DNA from: Acorus gramineus
Taxonomy: Eukaryota > Streptophyta > Magnoliopsida > Acorales > Acoraceae
Reading direction: 5' to 3'
DNA: 64,000 bases
Assembly: GCA_030737835.1 (NCBI GenBank)
Contig: CM060849.1
Location: forward strand, 4,836,001-4,900,000
The position numbers were made by a program, and so were the translations under genes. Positions 55,860 to 64,000 of this stretch are shown here, one piece after another. Below the pieces are notes generated by a model. It was not told the origin of the DNA. It saw only the letters and a program-made list of their open reading frames with translations, and ran no database searches. Within the stretch, counting starts at the first letter, position 1, and every line of letters starts with the position of its first letter.

Positions 55860-56641
55860 GCTCGGCTGCTTGGCCACCCTCACTCCAGTGAGCAAGAGAT
55901 GGAGATGGAGTCTTAGTGACCATTCCTGAGAATTGTGATTGATGTCTTCGAAAAATGGTCGCAGTGGTTGGAGGATTATTCTTTTCCCGCTAAAGTTGAA
56001 CGAGTAGGTGTTTGCTAGTCCATTATGATCCACATCTCGGTCCCACAACCAAGGTCTTCCAAAAAGAAGATATGTAGTCATCATCGGCATGACATAATAC
56101 CGTATCCTTATAATCTTTCCCAATTGAAAAATCAATAAGGCACTCAAATTGTACCTCGATTCCCATGCCATCCTGGATCCAAGCAAGTTGGTAGGGGAAT
56201 CTCTTTTGTGACATGGGTAACACCATCTTTTCAACGACCTCCCAAGATATTAGATTGACTGTGCTTCCACCATCAATAAGAAGTTCAATAATCTCTTCTT
56301 TACAGGTAACCTGAGTAAAAAAAAAGACTAGTCCACTTCTAATCTGGTTTGGGTTGAAGGAAATCAATTAAATTGTGGACGCTCATGAGAGTGAGTGGGT
56401 GAAGGAAAAGAGGACAGCAAGGGGAAACCGGGAGTTGGGACATGGAAGAGGTGGGGAAGTCGAATTCGTCAAGTGAGCCAAGTGTAAGGGTCGAGTTGGT
56501 AGGAGTGAAAAAAGAAATTGACACCTCTTCTTCATCTGAAGGATATTTGTTGTAGATCGGAGGGAGTGTCCATTCTATGAAGCTTTCCGGGTTCTCCTTG
56601 TCGGTGAAATGATAGAAAACCTCAATTTCTTCAAACGCCAT
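55860..56641 (-). pseudogene. Ty3/gypsy aspartic protease remnant
   Basis: Minus strand, two or three frames. An N-terminal open part (MAFEEIEVFYHF, 56,641-56,339) has no known domain. Then LLIDGGSTVNLISWEVVEKM (D-G-G-S replaces the usual D-T/S-G active site) and YQLAWIQDGMGIEVQFECLI. After a shift comes LLFGRPWLWDRDVDHNGLAN, then TYSFNFSGKRIILQPL. These fit the protease of plant gypsy pol polyproteins. No RT, RNase H or integrase follows. Confidence 0.8.
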
Positions 56642-56703
56642 TGAGATGAGATTATGTCAACCGGATCGTCTCGCAACAACGTCGCAAGATATCACCTAGA
56701 TAT

Positions 56704-56713
56704 TCTGATACCA
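56704..56713 (-). other. tRNA-Met primer site of the miniature element
   Basis: The minus strand reads TGGTATCAGA two bases beyond the 5' LTR end. Confidence 0.8.
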
Positions 56714-57136
56714 ATTGATGGGGATTGGGGATAAGGATCTCGCCACCTCAAATGGATTAATCAATCAGACAAAGAAGGATAAGAGAATGCTCTCCACCTT
56801 AAACGGATCGGTCACGATCAAACGTAAGTAGGATAAGAGATTGGTTCTCGCCACCTTCAACTCCCACAAAAAAAAACATAAGAGATAAAGTTTACACTAG
56901 AGAGTCCACTATTAGGTAAAGAGTCCACTCTTAGGCTCACTCTAAAGATATAATTTCAATTTAACTTCACTTGACCTTGAAAAGAGGTTTGAGTCTTGAA
57001 ATTATGAATTAAAAACTCTTTCCAATGAACCAAAGAACACCTCATTTTGATATCTGCATCGGAACTCTTTGAACATCAAAATGAATGGTTGATGATTGCA
57101 TTTTGATGGGATGCTCTGCATCAGAAAATATAAATT

Positions 57137-57173
57137 GGGGGGGGGGGGGGGGGGGGGGGGGGCGGGGCAAGGA

Positions 57174-57217
<44 letters not shown>
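57137..57217. repeat. Poly-G tract in the MULE right TIR
   Basis: 26 G, a 13-bp interruption, then 42 uninterrupted G. The equivalent place in the left TIR (53,062-53,077) is only a short C-rich run, so this is a local expansion or an assembly artefact. Confidence 0.9.
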
Positions 57218-57218
<1 letters not shown>

Positions 57219-58540
57219 GGAGAGGATAAAAAAGGGGGAGAGGATGGGAATTGATGGTAACGTCCATCAACATAGGTTTGTCAATTATTATTTTTTTTTG
57301 AAACTTCTACGTGTCATCAAATGAGTGGATACTGACTGAACTGAGGGAAAGCAGTTCTGAGGGGATCCGATCTCCATTGCCATATAGGTTGATATTTCAT
57401 TCCGTATCATATGTATTGGAATTATGAGATTTATGAAACTGTTGCGTACATTTATGCTTGAAAAGAATCAGTGGTTTTAATCATGCATGCATCATATCGC
57501 CTAGGTGGAGCACCAATCTAGGTTGCTTAGTCTACGTGACTGCGATTCAAAATGGACCCAAGTCTAGGTGACTGTACGTAGGTGACATGATTTTCAAAGA
57601 GAAATACTTATGGTCAGGTGCCATGGAATCTTTAGAGCTAGGTGCCGTGGAAAGTGTGCATGTGTATTCATTGCATTCATATGCATCATATAGTTTTGAG
57701 AGGAGTTGTTATAACATCATGTATTCCTCAAAGAAGAAGTTTTATACCTGACATATTTCAAATAACATCTTTACCATAAGATTTCAATATTATTCAACTG
57801 TTTTGCGTGACACTTTTATAAAGTCATTATTTTAAAGTATATTATATTATTAGGACACCATTGTCCATTCACTGAGCATGTTGTAGCTCACCTCTCATTA
57901 TTTTCCCCTTTCAGATTAAAAACTTAGATTGGTGGATCTTGTGCAGCTGCGATCAAGATAATTATTTCTGGAGCACTAGACTTTGTGTACAAGGTGTTGG
58001 TCATTTATTTGGCATGTAGAGAAGCCATATGTATGATAGTGTGGATATATAAATTCAGTTGTTCCGGATGTTTATCCAGAATTTTGAGAACTTGTGTTTG
58101 ATTTAGGTCTTGATAATTGATGTATAAATTATGGTGATGTATTCTTATGTTCTCTTAAAAAACATAAAACTTTGAGATTTGAGGAATTAAGGTAAAGTAC
58201 CTTATGTTCTCTTAAAAAACATAGAACTTTGAGATTTGAGGAATTAAGATAACGCACTAGATTCTATGCTTCATAAAGGAGTCGTGGATTCGGAGCGTCA
58301 CAATTAAGTTTGGTATGTGTCTTACAATCCAAACCTAGAATTTATTGTTTGTAAGGAACTGTTTTCTATTTGATGTTTTATTTAAGTAAAGACCTAATCA
58401 TTGCTCAAGTATGCAACATGATGCACACCACTTTTATGTGATACCCATTACTTTTTTTAGGTTCATTTTCATTCTTGACTTCATCTTTCTAGAATGCATC
58501 ATTTTGTTTTATATGATATGATGATGCTTTTCTTCCTAGG

Positions 58541-59204
58541 TGATGCAGACATCAGAGCCACACATTACATGGACGGTCGAGATCAGATGAGTCAAAAAAA
58601 GAGAAGACATCTTGATCGATCAGGAGCACTGTGACTTCAAACTGCCATAACTTTTAGACCGTAGATCAGAATCGCTATTAAAATATGTCCACGCGTTTGT
58701 ATCGACGAGCCCTACAGGAGTAGTGGCAATCGACAGTTGAAAGTTATTTTTGCTATTTTTGGCAGTTTTTAATTTGTTAGGATTTTATGCATTTGTTAGG
58801 ATTTTATTATATTTAGATTTGAATTTCAAATAATGATTTGAATTCAAATTTGAATATTAGTTAAGATTAGATAAGAATGTAGTTATTATTTTAGATTTGA
58901 ATAATCAGTTGAGATCCAATTTGTTATGGATTCTCTTCTATAAATAGGCATGTAAATTATTTCATTATTCAGTTTATGAATTATCAAAGTTTCTTTATTT
59001 ATTCTATTATATTTGTTATTCTAGGAGGATTAACATCATTATAGAATTCCATCGTGTTTCTGGTATTCTTAGGAATCAACAGACGCGTTGAAGCCCTTCG
59101 TCCTGGTATTCTTAAGAATCAACAGCGTCGTAGGAGCCTGTAGATCTCACATCCCTGACAGTTGATCGGGTCAATAGAAGAGCGTGATCACCCACGCTGC
59201 ATCA
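58541..59204 (+). mobile_element. Small solo LTR, 664 bp
   Basis: Ends form an 8-bp perfect inverted repeat TGATGCAG...CTGCATCA, flanked by CTAGG / CTAGA (58,536-58,540 and 59,205-59,209). A TATA box (TCTATAAATAGGC) is at about 58,935-58,947. A duplicated CTGGTATTCTTAGGAATCAACAG / CTGGTATTCTTAAGAATCAACAG motif lies in the downstream part. No coding region attached. TGATG...TGCATCA resembles the ends of the miniature element at 55,246. Confidence 0.75.
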
Positions 59205-59490
59205 CTAGAGAAGCAAGTAACAAAAGTGTGGCTATGTTTCATAGCTTCTGATCTTAGAATAGGTGGTTGTCCTCATCAATATATGGTGAGTGGTAGAGTC
59301 CTAGCACAGAATAAGTCTCAACTACAATCCACAAAGAGGGATATGCTTGTTATCTTACACAAAAATGTGCTTTCTTGCTGGAGATGAAACACATCCATTA
59401 CACTTTTAACTTATACACAAACTTATCAATAAATCATCTCTTGTATTCATTTTTTTAATATATAATACATTATGCTTTTGGCAATCAAAA

Positions 59491-60935
59491 TAGGGAATTT
59501 TCCATTTACACCCCTGAAAAATATGATATTTTGCGTTATACCCTCCTTAAAAAGCTAATTGCATCTATACCCCTGTAAAATTCTTTTGCGTTGCACCTGT
59601 GCCCTTCCGTCCATCTCTGTTACCCAAAATAACTTAACCACGATTGAAACCTAAATTGTACCCCATCAATTCCCTCTTTTGCCCCTCACTAACCTAACGC
59701 AAAATCCCACATAGAAAACCCAAAACCCCTCACACACACTCTCTTCCCCACCAAAAAATGTAAAACCCTAACCCTAAAACCAGTTGAAAAGTACAAACCT
59801 CCTTTCTAAACCGAAGATCCCATCTTCATATCTTAAGTCCTTCACGTCTTTCAACAATGTGGAGGCATAGACACTCATTGAGGAGCGTTGTTAGGATTCC
59901 TGATCGGCGTCTTGTACCTCGTGGTCCGGCCAGTCAGTTGCCAAGGACAAGTATTGACGATCCCATCTTGTTAGACACAGACATTATAAGTAATTCCCCT
60001 TAATCTAAATTTCATTTACTTAGGGTTTACCGTTAATGTATTTGGAATTAGATCTTCAATATGGATACTGTTTGGGTGTTTTGTAAGTTTGGTTGTTGGA
60101 ATTTGACAATGTGATAATATCTTGGATCAATGTGGATAATGTGTATGTTCAGACATAATGTGTATTTGACTAATTCCAAATTGTATGTTGTTATGGTGTT
60201 ACAAAATAGATTGAATCGTTAGTGTTATTATGCTCTAGAGATTGTGTATGCAAACAGTATTGCATTGATTTTGTTTGAATTACAGTTAGAAGAAGACACT
60301 CAGGAATTGAAATTATCAATTTGGATAATGTATTTTTTGTATGTTCAGTTATGATATATATTTAACTTGTGGAGATTGTATGTTGTAATGCTGAAGGGAT
60401 TGTGTCTGCTTACAATATAAGTTGAATTGCTGCTATTGTTATGCTATGGAGATTGTTTAATTATGTTGTATATGTAAATAGTATTGCATTGCTGTTGTTT
60501 GAATTGCAGTTAGAAGAGGACAATCATGTTGAAATAGTGTTTAGATATGGAGGATTTTGAAAGACAAATAAGGTTAGGGAAAAAATCATATAGGTTGGGT
60601 AGACAAAAGAAGGCCAAGATAGACACAGATAGTTGTAACATGGATGATATACTTGTTAAAATTGATAAGTTCATTCAGTCTGGTCCAGATGATCATATGG
60701 TCCTGTCATACAAGTTCACAGACCAAGAATAGTATGCCTTAATTGATTCTGATGCTGATGTCATGAGGATGTTTATTATTCATACAAAAAGTAAAAAAAT
60801 AGATGTTTATATAACTTTGGAGAAGAATGTGGAAGGCATTTGTGATGTTTTGCCCACCCCAAATGAGTTTGAAGGAGAAAAGAGAGTAGCAGAGGATAGT
60901 TCAGATGATACTGACAGTGACAGTGAGAGTGGCAT
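59491..60935 (+). mobile_element. 5' part of a MuDR-type MULE, interrupted by hAT
   Basis: AGGGAATTTTCCATTTACACCCC at 59,491 and the following 'fade-out' text resemble terminal repeats of many plant MULEs. Downstream, 60,510-60,935 encodes a MuDR N-terminal region. The other end lies beyond the window, so no TSD can be checked. Confidence 0.55.
60510..60935 (+). pseudogene. MuDR (mudrA) transposase N-terminal fragment
   Basis: After a TTGCAG acceptor-like site: VEIVFRYGGF, then in the neighbouring frame KKAKIDTDSCNMDDILVKID and DDHMVLSYKFTDQE. After a stop come ALIDSDADVMRMFIIHTKSK and IDVYITLEKN, then an acidic Ser/Asp-rich tail. This is the PB1-like N-terminal domain plus acidic linker of mudrA-type transposases. 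The frame runs into the hAT end at 60,936, so the catalytic domain is not visible. Confidence 0.65.
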
Positions 60936-62298
60936 TAGGCCTGTCAACGGGTCGAGCCCAGACCCGGACCCGACCCGATCCGGACGCGATTACACGTGTA
61001 ATATACCCGACCCGATTTGGACCCGACCTGGTGGACCCGAACATATAAGCAGGTCAGGTCCGGGTCCACCCCGCCCCGACCCGTTGGACTCGTTGGGCCT
61101 AACTGTTTTTTTTAATATATGCTCATATATTAGTATTAGTAGACCCATAATTTTATTTTTATTTATGAAGTTATTAGCATAGGTCTTAACTCATTTTTCA
61201 TCTAGAAGTCTAAGCCCATTATCAACCAAACCCACCACACCACAGTCCACAAGTCATCCACCAAAAAAAATGAGAAAATAAAGCCCACAAGTTAATAAAC
61301 CCAGCCCACCAAAGAAAATTTGGTGACTCATCACTCATGCCCTAAAGTGAAAATGTGCCCCAATGTTTTTACTCCGCCGCTTCTGTGTCTTTCTCATGGT
61401 CTCACTCTCATCTGTCTCTCTCACAGTCTCACTCTCTATCTTTCTCACGGTCTCACTCTCATCGGTCATTCCGTGCGACAGCCATTCCGAGCGTCGGCCA
61501 CTCCACGCGAGCGACAGCCATCCATCAGCCACTCCGCGTGAGCGGCAGCCGTCCATCTCTGTCTCTCTCACTCGGCCGCTTCATCTCTTCTCTGTCCAAA
61601 CCGCGCGAGCGACACCGTCCGGACCGCGCCTTGGTCTCCGACTCTCCGCCCCCACCTGGCATGTCTCAACCAATTTCAGATCAGGGTAATCTTTCTTGTA
61701 TATTTGAATGGATTCTGAATCTTGTGATTGATGGTTTTTGAAGAGATTTTTTATGCTTTCAATCCTATTAGGGTTTTTGTAATTAATCTCCATATCCAGT
61801 CAGCCAGTCAGGGCATCAAATCTGTGTCAGATTGCATTATTTGAATGGATTCTGAATCTCTAATGTTTGTGTTTGTTTTTCTTATTTTTTATGACAAATT
61901 TTAGGTCTTTTGATATTATTTGAATGGATTTTGTTGGGCTTGTTGATTTTGTGTTTAGGTGTTGAGATATTTGAACCTAGTGCAACAAATGAACATGTTA
62001 TTGAGGTTGAGGACAGTGCTGAGTTAGAATCTTCTTCTAATAAAAGAAAGTTAACATCTCAAGTTTGGTTGGAATTTGATAAAGTTACTAAGGCGAATGG
62101 GATGGAATATGCAAAATGTAAATATTGCAAGAAGGAGTTAACCGAATCAAGTGTTAGTGGCACTTCACATCTTAAAAAACATTTGGGCAGATGTAATGGT
62201 CAAACTTATAGAACCATGGGCCAACAAATGTTACAAGTGGCAACTAACGCAGTTGGGGCATCCGCCAAAATAAAAATTTCAAGTTTGACCAAGAAAGA
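60936..62298 (+). mobile_element. hAT transposon, 5' part
   Basis: Starts TAGGCCTGTCAACGGG at 60,936 with dense subterminal ACCCG/CCGACCCG motifs to about 61,085, the usual layout of plant hAT ends. A TC-rich leader (61,370-61,590) and a BED-finger coding exon follow. A Tekay-family LTR interrupts it at 62,299; the rest lies outside the window. Confidence 0.8.
61661..62298 (+). CDS. hAT transposase N-terminus with BED zinc finger, interrupted
   Basis: Proposed exon 1 is 61,661-61,685 (ATGTCTCAACC..., 8 codons plus one base), the intron is 61,686-61,958 (GTAATC...TGTTTAG) and exon 2 runs from 61,959. The joined reading is MSQPISDQGVEIFEPS, an acidic linker, then a BED finger: SQVWLEFDKVTKANG, AKCKYCKKEL, GTSHLKKHLGRC (C-x2-C ... 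H-x4-H-x2-C). BED fingers bind transposon ends. After KIKISSLTKKD the reading passes into an LTR at 62,299, so the catalytic RNase H-like and dimerisation regions are cut off here. There is no internal stop in the visible part, so the element was probably intact when hit. Confidence 0.8.
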
Positions 62299-64000
62299 TG
62301 TTATATATGTGTCACTTTTTAGCCTTCTGGTAACCATTGGAACATTCTGGCAGTTTTTCAGCTTTTTCGTTTTTCGATCGGAACAGCTAAAATTTTAGAC
62401 TTTTAGCTATCACCCTAAGTTTGAGAGCTCCGATTAAAAATCTAACTGCATATTATGTGTCCTGGTGCCATTTCAAGCCACTCACAAAAATTTCATCGAA
62501 TTCCGGTAACGTTTCAGAATTTCGCAGTTCCGAATCGTATCCAGCTTTTCACCGTGCGAAAAGTCATTGGGAGACTTGACTTGGTCAAGGTTGACCTTTG
62601 ACTTGGTCAAATGGTTTTGGCTTTTAGTGTGGTTGGGTTGACTAGGGTCAAAGTGCACTTAAACCTAACCTAAACCTAGCTTAACCTAATCTAATTTCAA
62701 GTGGTGAGTGTGTGAGGTGTGTGTGTGGTCCCCTTTAAACCCCACGCCTAGACATAGTCCTCCCCTCCACTATTCATCATCTTCTCCACCAAAATCTCTC
62801 TCTCCCCTCTCTTTAAATCCCCATTTTGACCTAGCTAAGGTGGTTGAAATAAAAAACCCTAAGAAGAGGAAAGATAGGTGAGGACCCGATCTACCTTTGT
62901 GTGGTCTCGGATTCGGATTCCCTCATGTGTGACCCCCTCTCATAACCTCCTTTTTCCTCTATTTTCAACCCCTCTTTGGCTGAGTGGAGATCTTGGTGGT
63001 GGTGGTCTTGGAGGTGGCAAATCGGTGCGCGAAGAGCACCCGTTCTTCCTCCCCTTCTCTTCCTCTCCTTGGGTGAGCTTTCTTTCCTTCCTTTCCTTGT
63101 TTAGATGCATGTTAGGATGTGTTTTTGGGTGTGCTAGGGGAGCTTGGTGGTTTGGGGGTGGTTGGGGGGCTGTTGGAGGTGGTTGGGTTCGGCTCGGGCA
63201 GTGCGGGCTCCCTGGCGCGTGCGCGCAGGCAGGCGGCGCAGGCAGGCAGCGCGGGCAGGCTGGCAGGCGCGCTGTCGGGTGAGCTGGCAGGGCACGCGCG
63301 GGCGTGCGCGTGGGTGCTACGCAGGGGGCGTAGTACGCGGGTTGAGCGGGTGGTGTGCGGGTGCTGCGCAGGGCGAGCGGGAGTGCGTGCGGGTGCTGCG
63401 TTGGGGCGCAGTGCGCGCGGGTGCATCCGGTGCTGGACGCGCGGTGCGCACGGGCTCGAGCGTGCGGTGTGTCTGGGCGCGCGGGCTGGGCTCGGCAGCG
63501 TGTCCGGGCATGCGGGCAGGGGGCTCGGCAATGCGTCTGGGCGCGCGGGCTGGGGCGCGGCTGTGCGCCCAGGGCGGGTGGCCGTGCGTACGGCTGCCCG
63601 GGAGTTCGAGAGTGAGTCGGGGTGCTCGGACTCACGTGCGTACGGGCCGTATGTACGCTTGTCCGAGTGTTGGGTATTTTTAGTGTATTTTTGTATGTAT
63701 TTGTGTATTTTACTCACCGTGTTAAATACCTGTCTTGCAGATCTTGACGGACGGTCACGCGACGACCCGGGTATTGGTGAGTGGGACAATCCAACCCAGT
63801 AGGGAGGCGCTATATGCACTTGGGCGTATACCGTCCTCCCCTGGGGCACCATAGTTTAATATTAACTTGTATAATATGTAATCTATGCAAGCATGATTAG
63901 TATGTAGTATGCATGCCACCTTAGACCTTGTATGTTAGGGACTTGCACCCTTAGGATATGTGTAAGAGCCATGCATCCTGACACCATGTTTCATGCTAGG
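62299..64000 (+). mobile_element. Tekay-family LTR (plus), runs off the window
   Basis: Starts TGTTATATATGTGTCACTTTTTAGCC, preceded by AAAGA (candidate TSD). It follows the sense order of the other LTRs: the CGAATTCCGGTAACGTTTCAG block, a pyrimidine-rich leader, the CpG-rich block (63,180-63,690) with inverted repeat CTCGGAC 63,625-63,631 / GTCCGAG 63,661-63,667, and GATCTTGACGGACGGTCACG. Whether it is solo or part of a full element is not visible. Confidence 0.9.
63073..63740 (+). other. Predicted LTR leader intron (last LTR)
   Basis: Donor-like TTGG|GTGAGC at 63,073 and acceptor-like TCTTGCAG|ATCT ending at 63,740 enclose the CpG-rich block (668 nt). This is the plus-strand counterpart of the other five. 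Confidence 0.4.

Larger units (their letters stand above)
55246..57123 (-). mobile_element. Miniature LTR retrotransposon with only a protease remnant
   Basis: 1,878 bp between GAAAA duplications (55,241-55,245 and 57,124-57,128). LTRs 55,246-55,654 (409 bp) and 56,716-57,123 (408 bp) have TGATGGGGATTGGGG...TGCATCA ends. A primer site TGGTATCAGA follows the 5' LTR on the minus strand. The interior is 1,061 bp with a gypsy protease relic. The LTRs differ at scattered positions. No clear polypurine tract. It is non-autonomous and sits in the right TIR of the MULE. Confidence 0.93.
52899..57374 (+). mobile_element. Mutator-like element (MULE) with FAR1-type transposase relic
   Basis: Perfect 9-bp TSD CATTGCCAT (52,890-52,898 and 57,375-57,383). 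Long terminal inverted repeats start GAGATCGGATCCCCTC. The left TIR runs 52,899 to about 53,111. The right TIR runs 57,374 to 57,124 and, beyond a nested LTR element (55,246-57,123), continues at about 55,245-55,225. The interior holds a FAR1-like transposase pseudogene and a 59-bp tandem repeat. The right TIR contains a large poly-G expansion. TSD length, TIR length and transposase type all agree with a MULE. Confidence 0.93.
50785..58302 (+). mobile_element. Large solo LTR (plus) hosting a MITE and a MULE
   Basis: Starts TGTAACGAATATGG at 50,785, ends GGAGCGTCACA at 58,302, with ATTAA at 50,780-50,784 and 58,303-58,307. Net length without the MULE is about 3.0 kb. Near the right end, CATTCACTGAGCATGTTGTAGCTCACC (57,864 on) is recognisably related to the CATTCACTGAGCGTGTGGCTCACC block of the Tekay LTRs. 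AAGTTTGGTAT follows the end, faintly like a primer site, so a truncated 5' LTR is an alternative; the TSD match favours a solo LTR. Confidence 0.65.

Noticed and set aside
57085-57324. Gly-rich 79-codon frame
   Set aside because: Produced by the poly-G tract and crossing the LTR/TIR boundary.
59760-59785. Telomere-like AACCCTAACCCTAAAACC
   Set aside because: Only about two units, in a MULE leader; such short matches are common in plant 5' regions.
61320-61741. Ser/His-rich frames in several phases
   Set aside because: They cover the TC-rich leader of the hAT element; only the 61,661 start joined to the BED exon makes sense.

Overview
This is nuclear DNA of a flowering plant. The evidence is a PLS-class pentatricopeptide (PPR) gene with E domains, a DUF1639 gene, a captured KANADI/GARP fragment, Tekay-type chromovirus retrotransposons primed by initiator-Met tRNA, and CACTA, Mutator, hAT and Tourist DNA transposons. 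I cannot name the species. Only two genes look like ordinary host genes. Almost everything else is mobile DNA, and much of it can be dated relatively by nested insertions with target-site duplications (TSDs).

Positions 1-26,900 are a deep nest. A degraded Ty3/gypsy background (1-1,481, continuing from 25,557) holds a solo LTR (1,482-25,551, TSD TTTAA). That LTR holds a complete-ended minus-strand Tekay element, 'A' (3,547-23,902, TSD ATGCA). Element A holds a truncated LTR (4,277-7,490) in its left LTR and a plus-strand solo LTR (10,639-18,258, TSD CTGCA) in its RNase H gene. The solo LTR is itself split by a non-autonomous CACTA element (10,646-15,630, TSD TAT) that carries exon pieces of an ABCC transporter and a KANADI transcription factor. 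Element A is dead: its gag-pol frame has six premature stops, all compatible with C-to-T change in CG or CHG contexts.

Positions 28,043-37,751 hold a hAT-like MITE and a young-looking chimeric Tekay element, 'E' (28,564-37,751, TSD GGGGA, very similar 3.2-kb LTRs). Its short interior holds a nearly intact gag, a piece of LTR, an RT/RNase H scrap and a chromodomain, so it was probably moved in trans.

Positions 38,985-49,073 are the genic part: a two-exon DUF1639 gene (minus) with a MITE just past its stop, a Tourist MITE, a FAR1-like relic split by a tRNA-derived SINE, a LINE relic, a second short SINE, and the PPR gene (plus).

Positions 50,785-58,302 are another solo LTR (TSD ATTAA) containing a Tourist MITE and a MULE (9-bp TSD CATTGCCAT). 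The MULE encodes a broken FAR1-like transposase and contains a 1.9-kb mini LTR retrotransposon (TSD GAAAA). After a small solo LTR (58,541-59,204), the window ends in a further stack: a MuDR-type MULE start, a hAT element with a BED zinc finger inside it, and a Tekay-family LTR inside that, running off the end.

The most unusual shared feature is inside the Tekay LTRs. A CpG-rich block, variable in length and rich in short tandem repeats, is bounded by conserved splice-donor- and acceptor-like sites. Near the acceptor it carries a conserved inverted repeat whose arms differ in a base-pair-preserving way between subfamilies.
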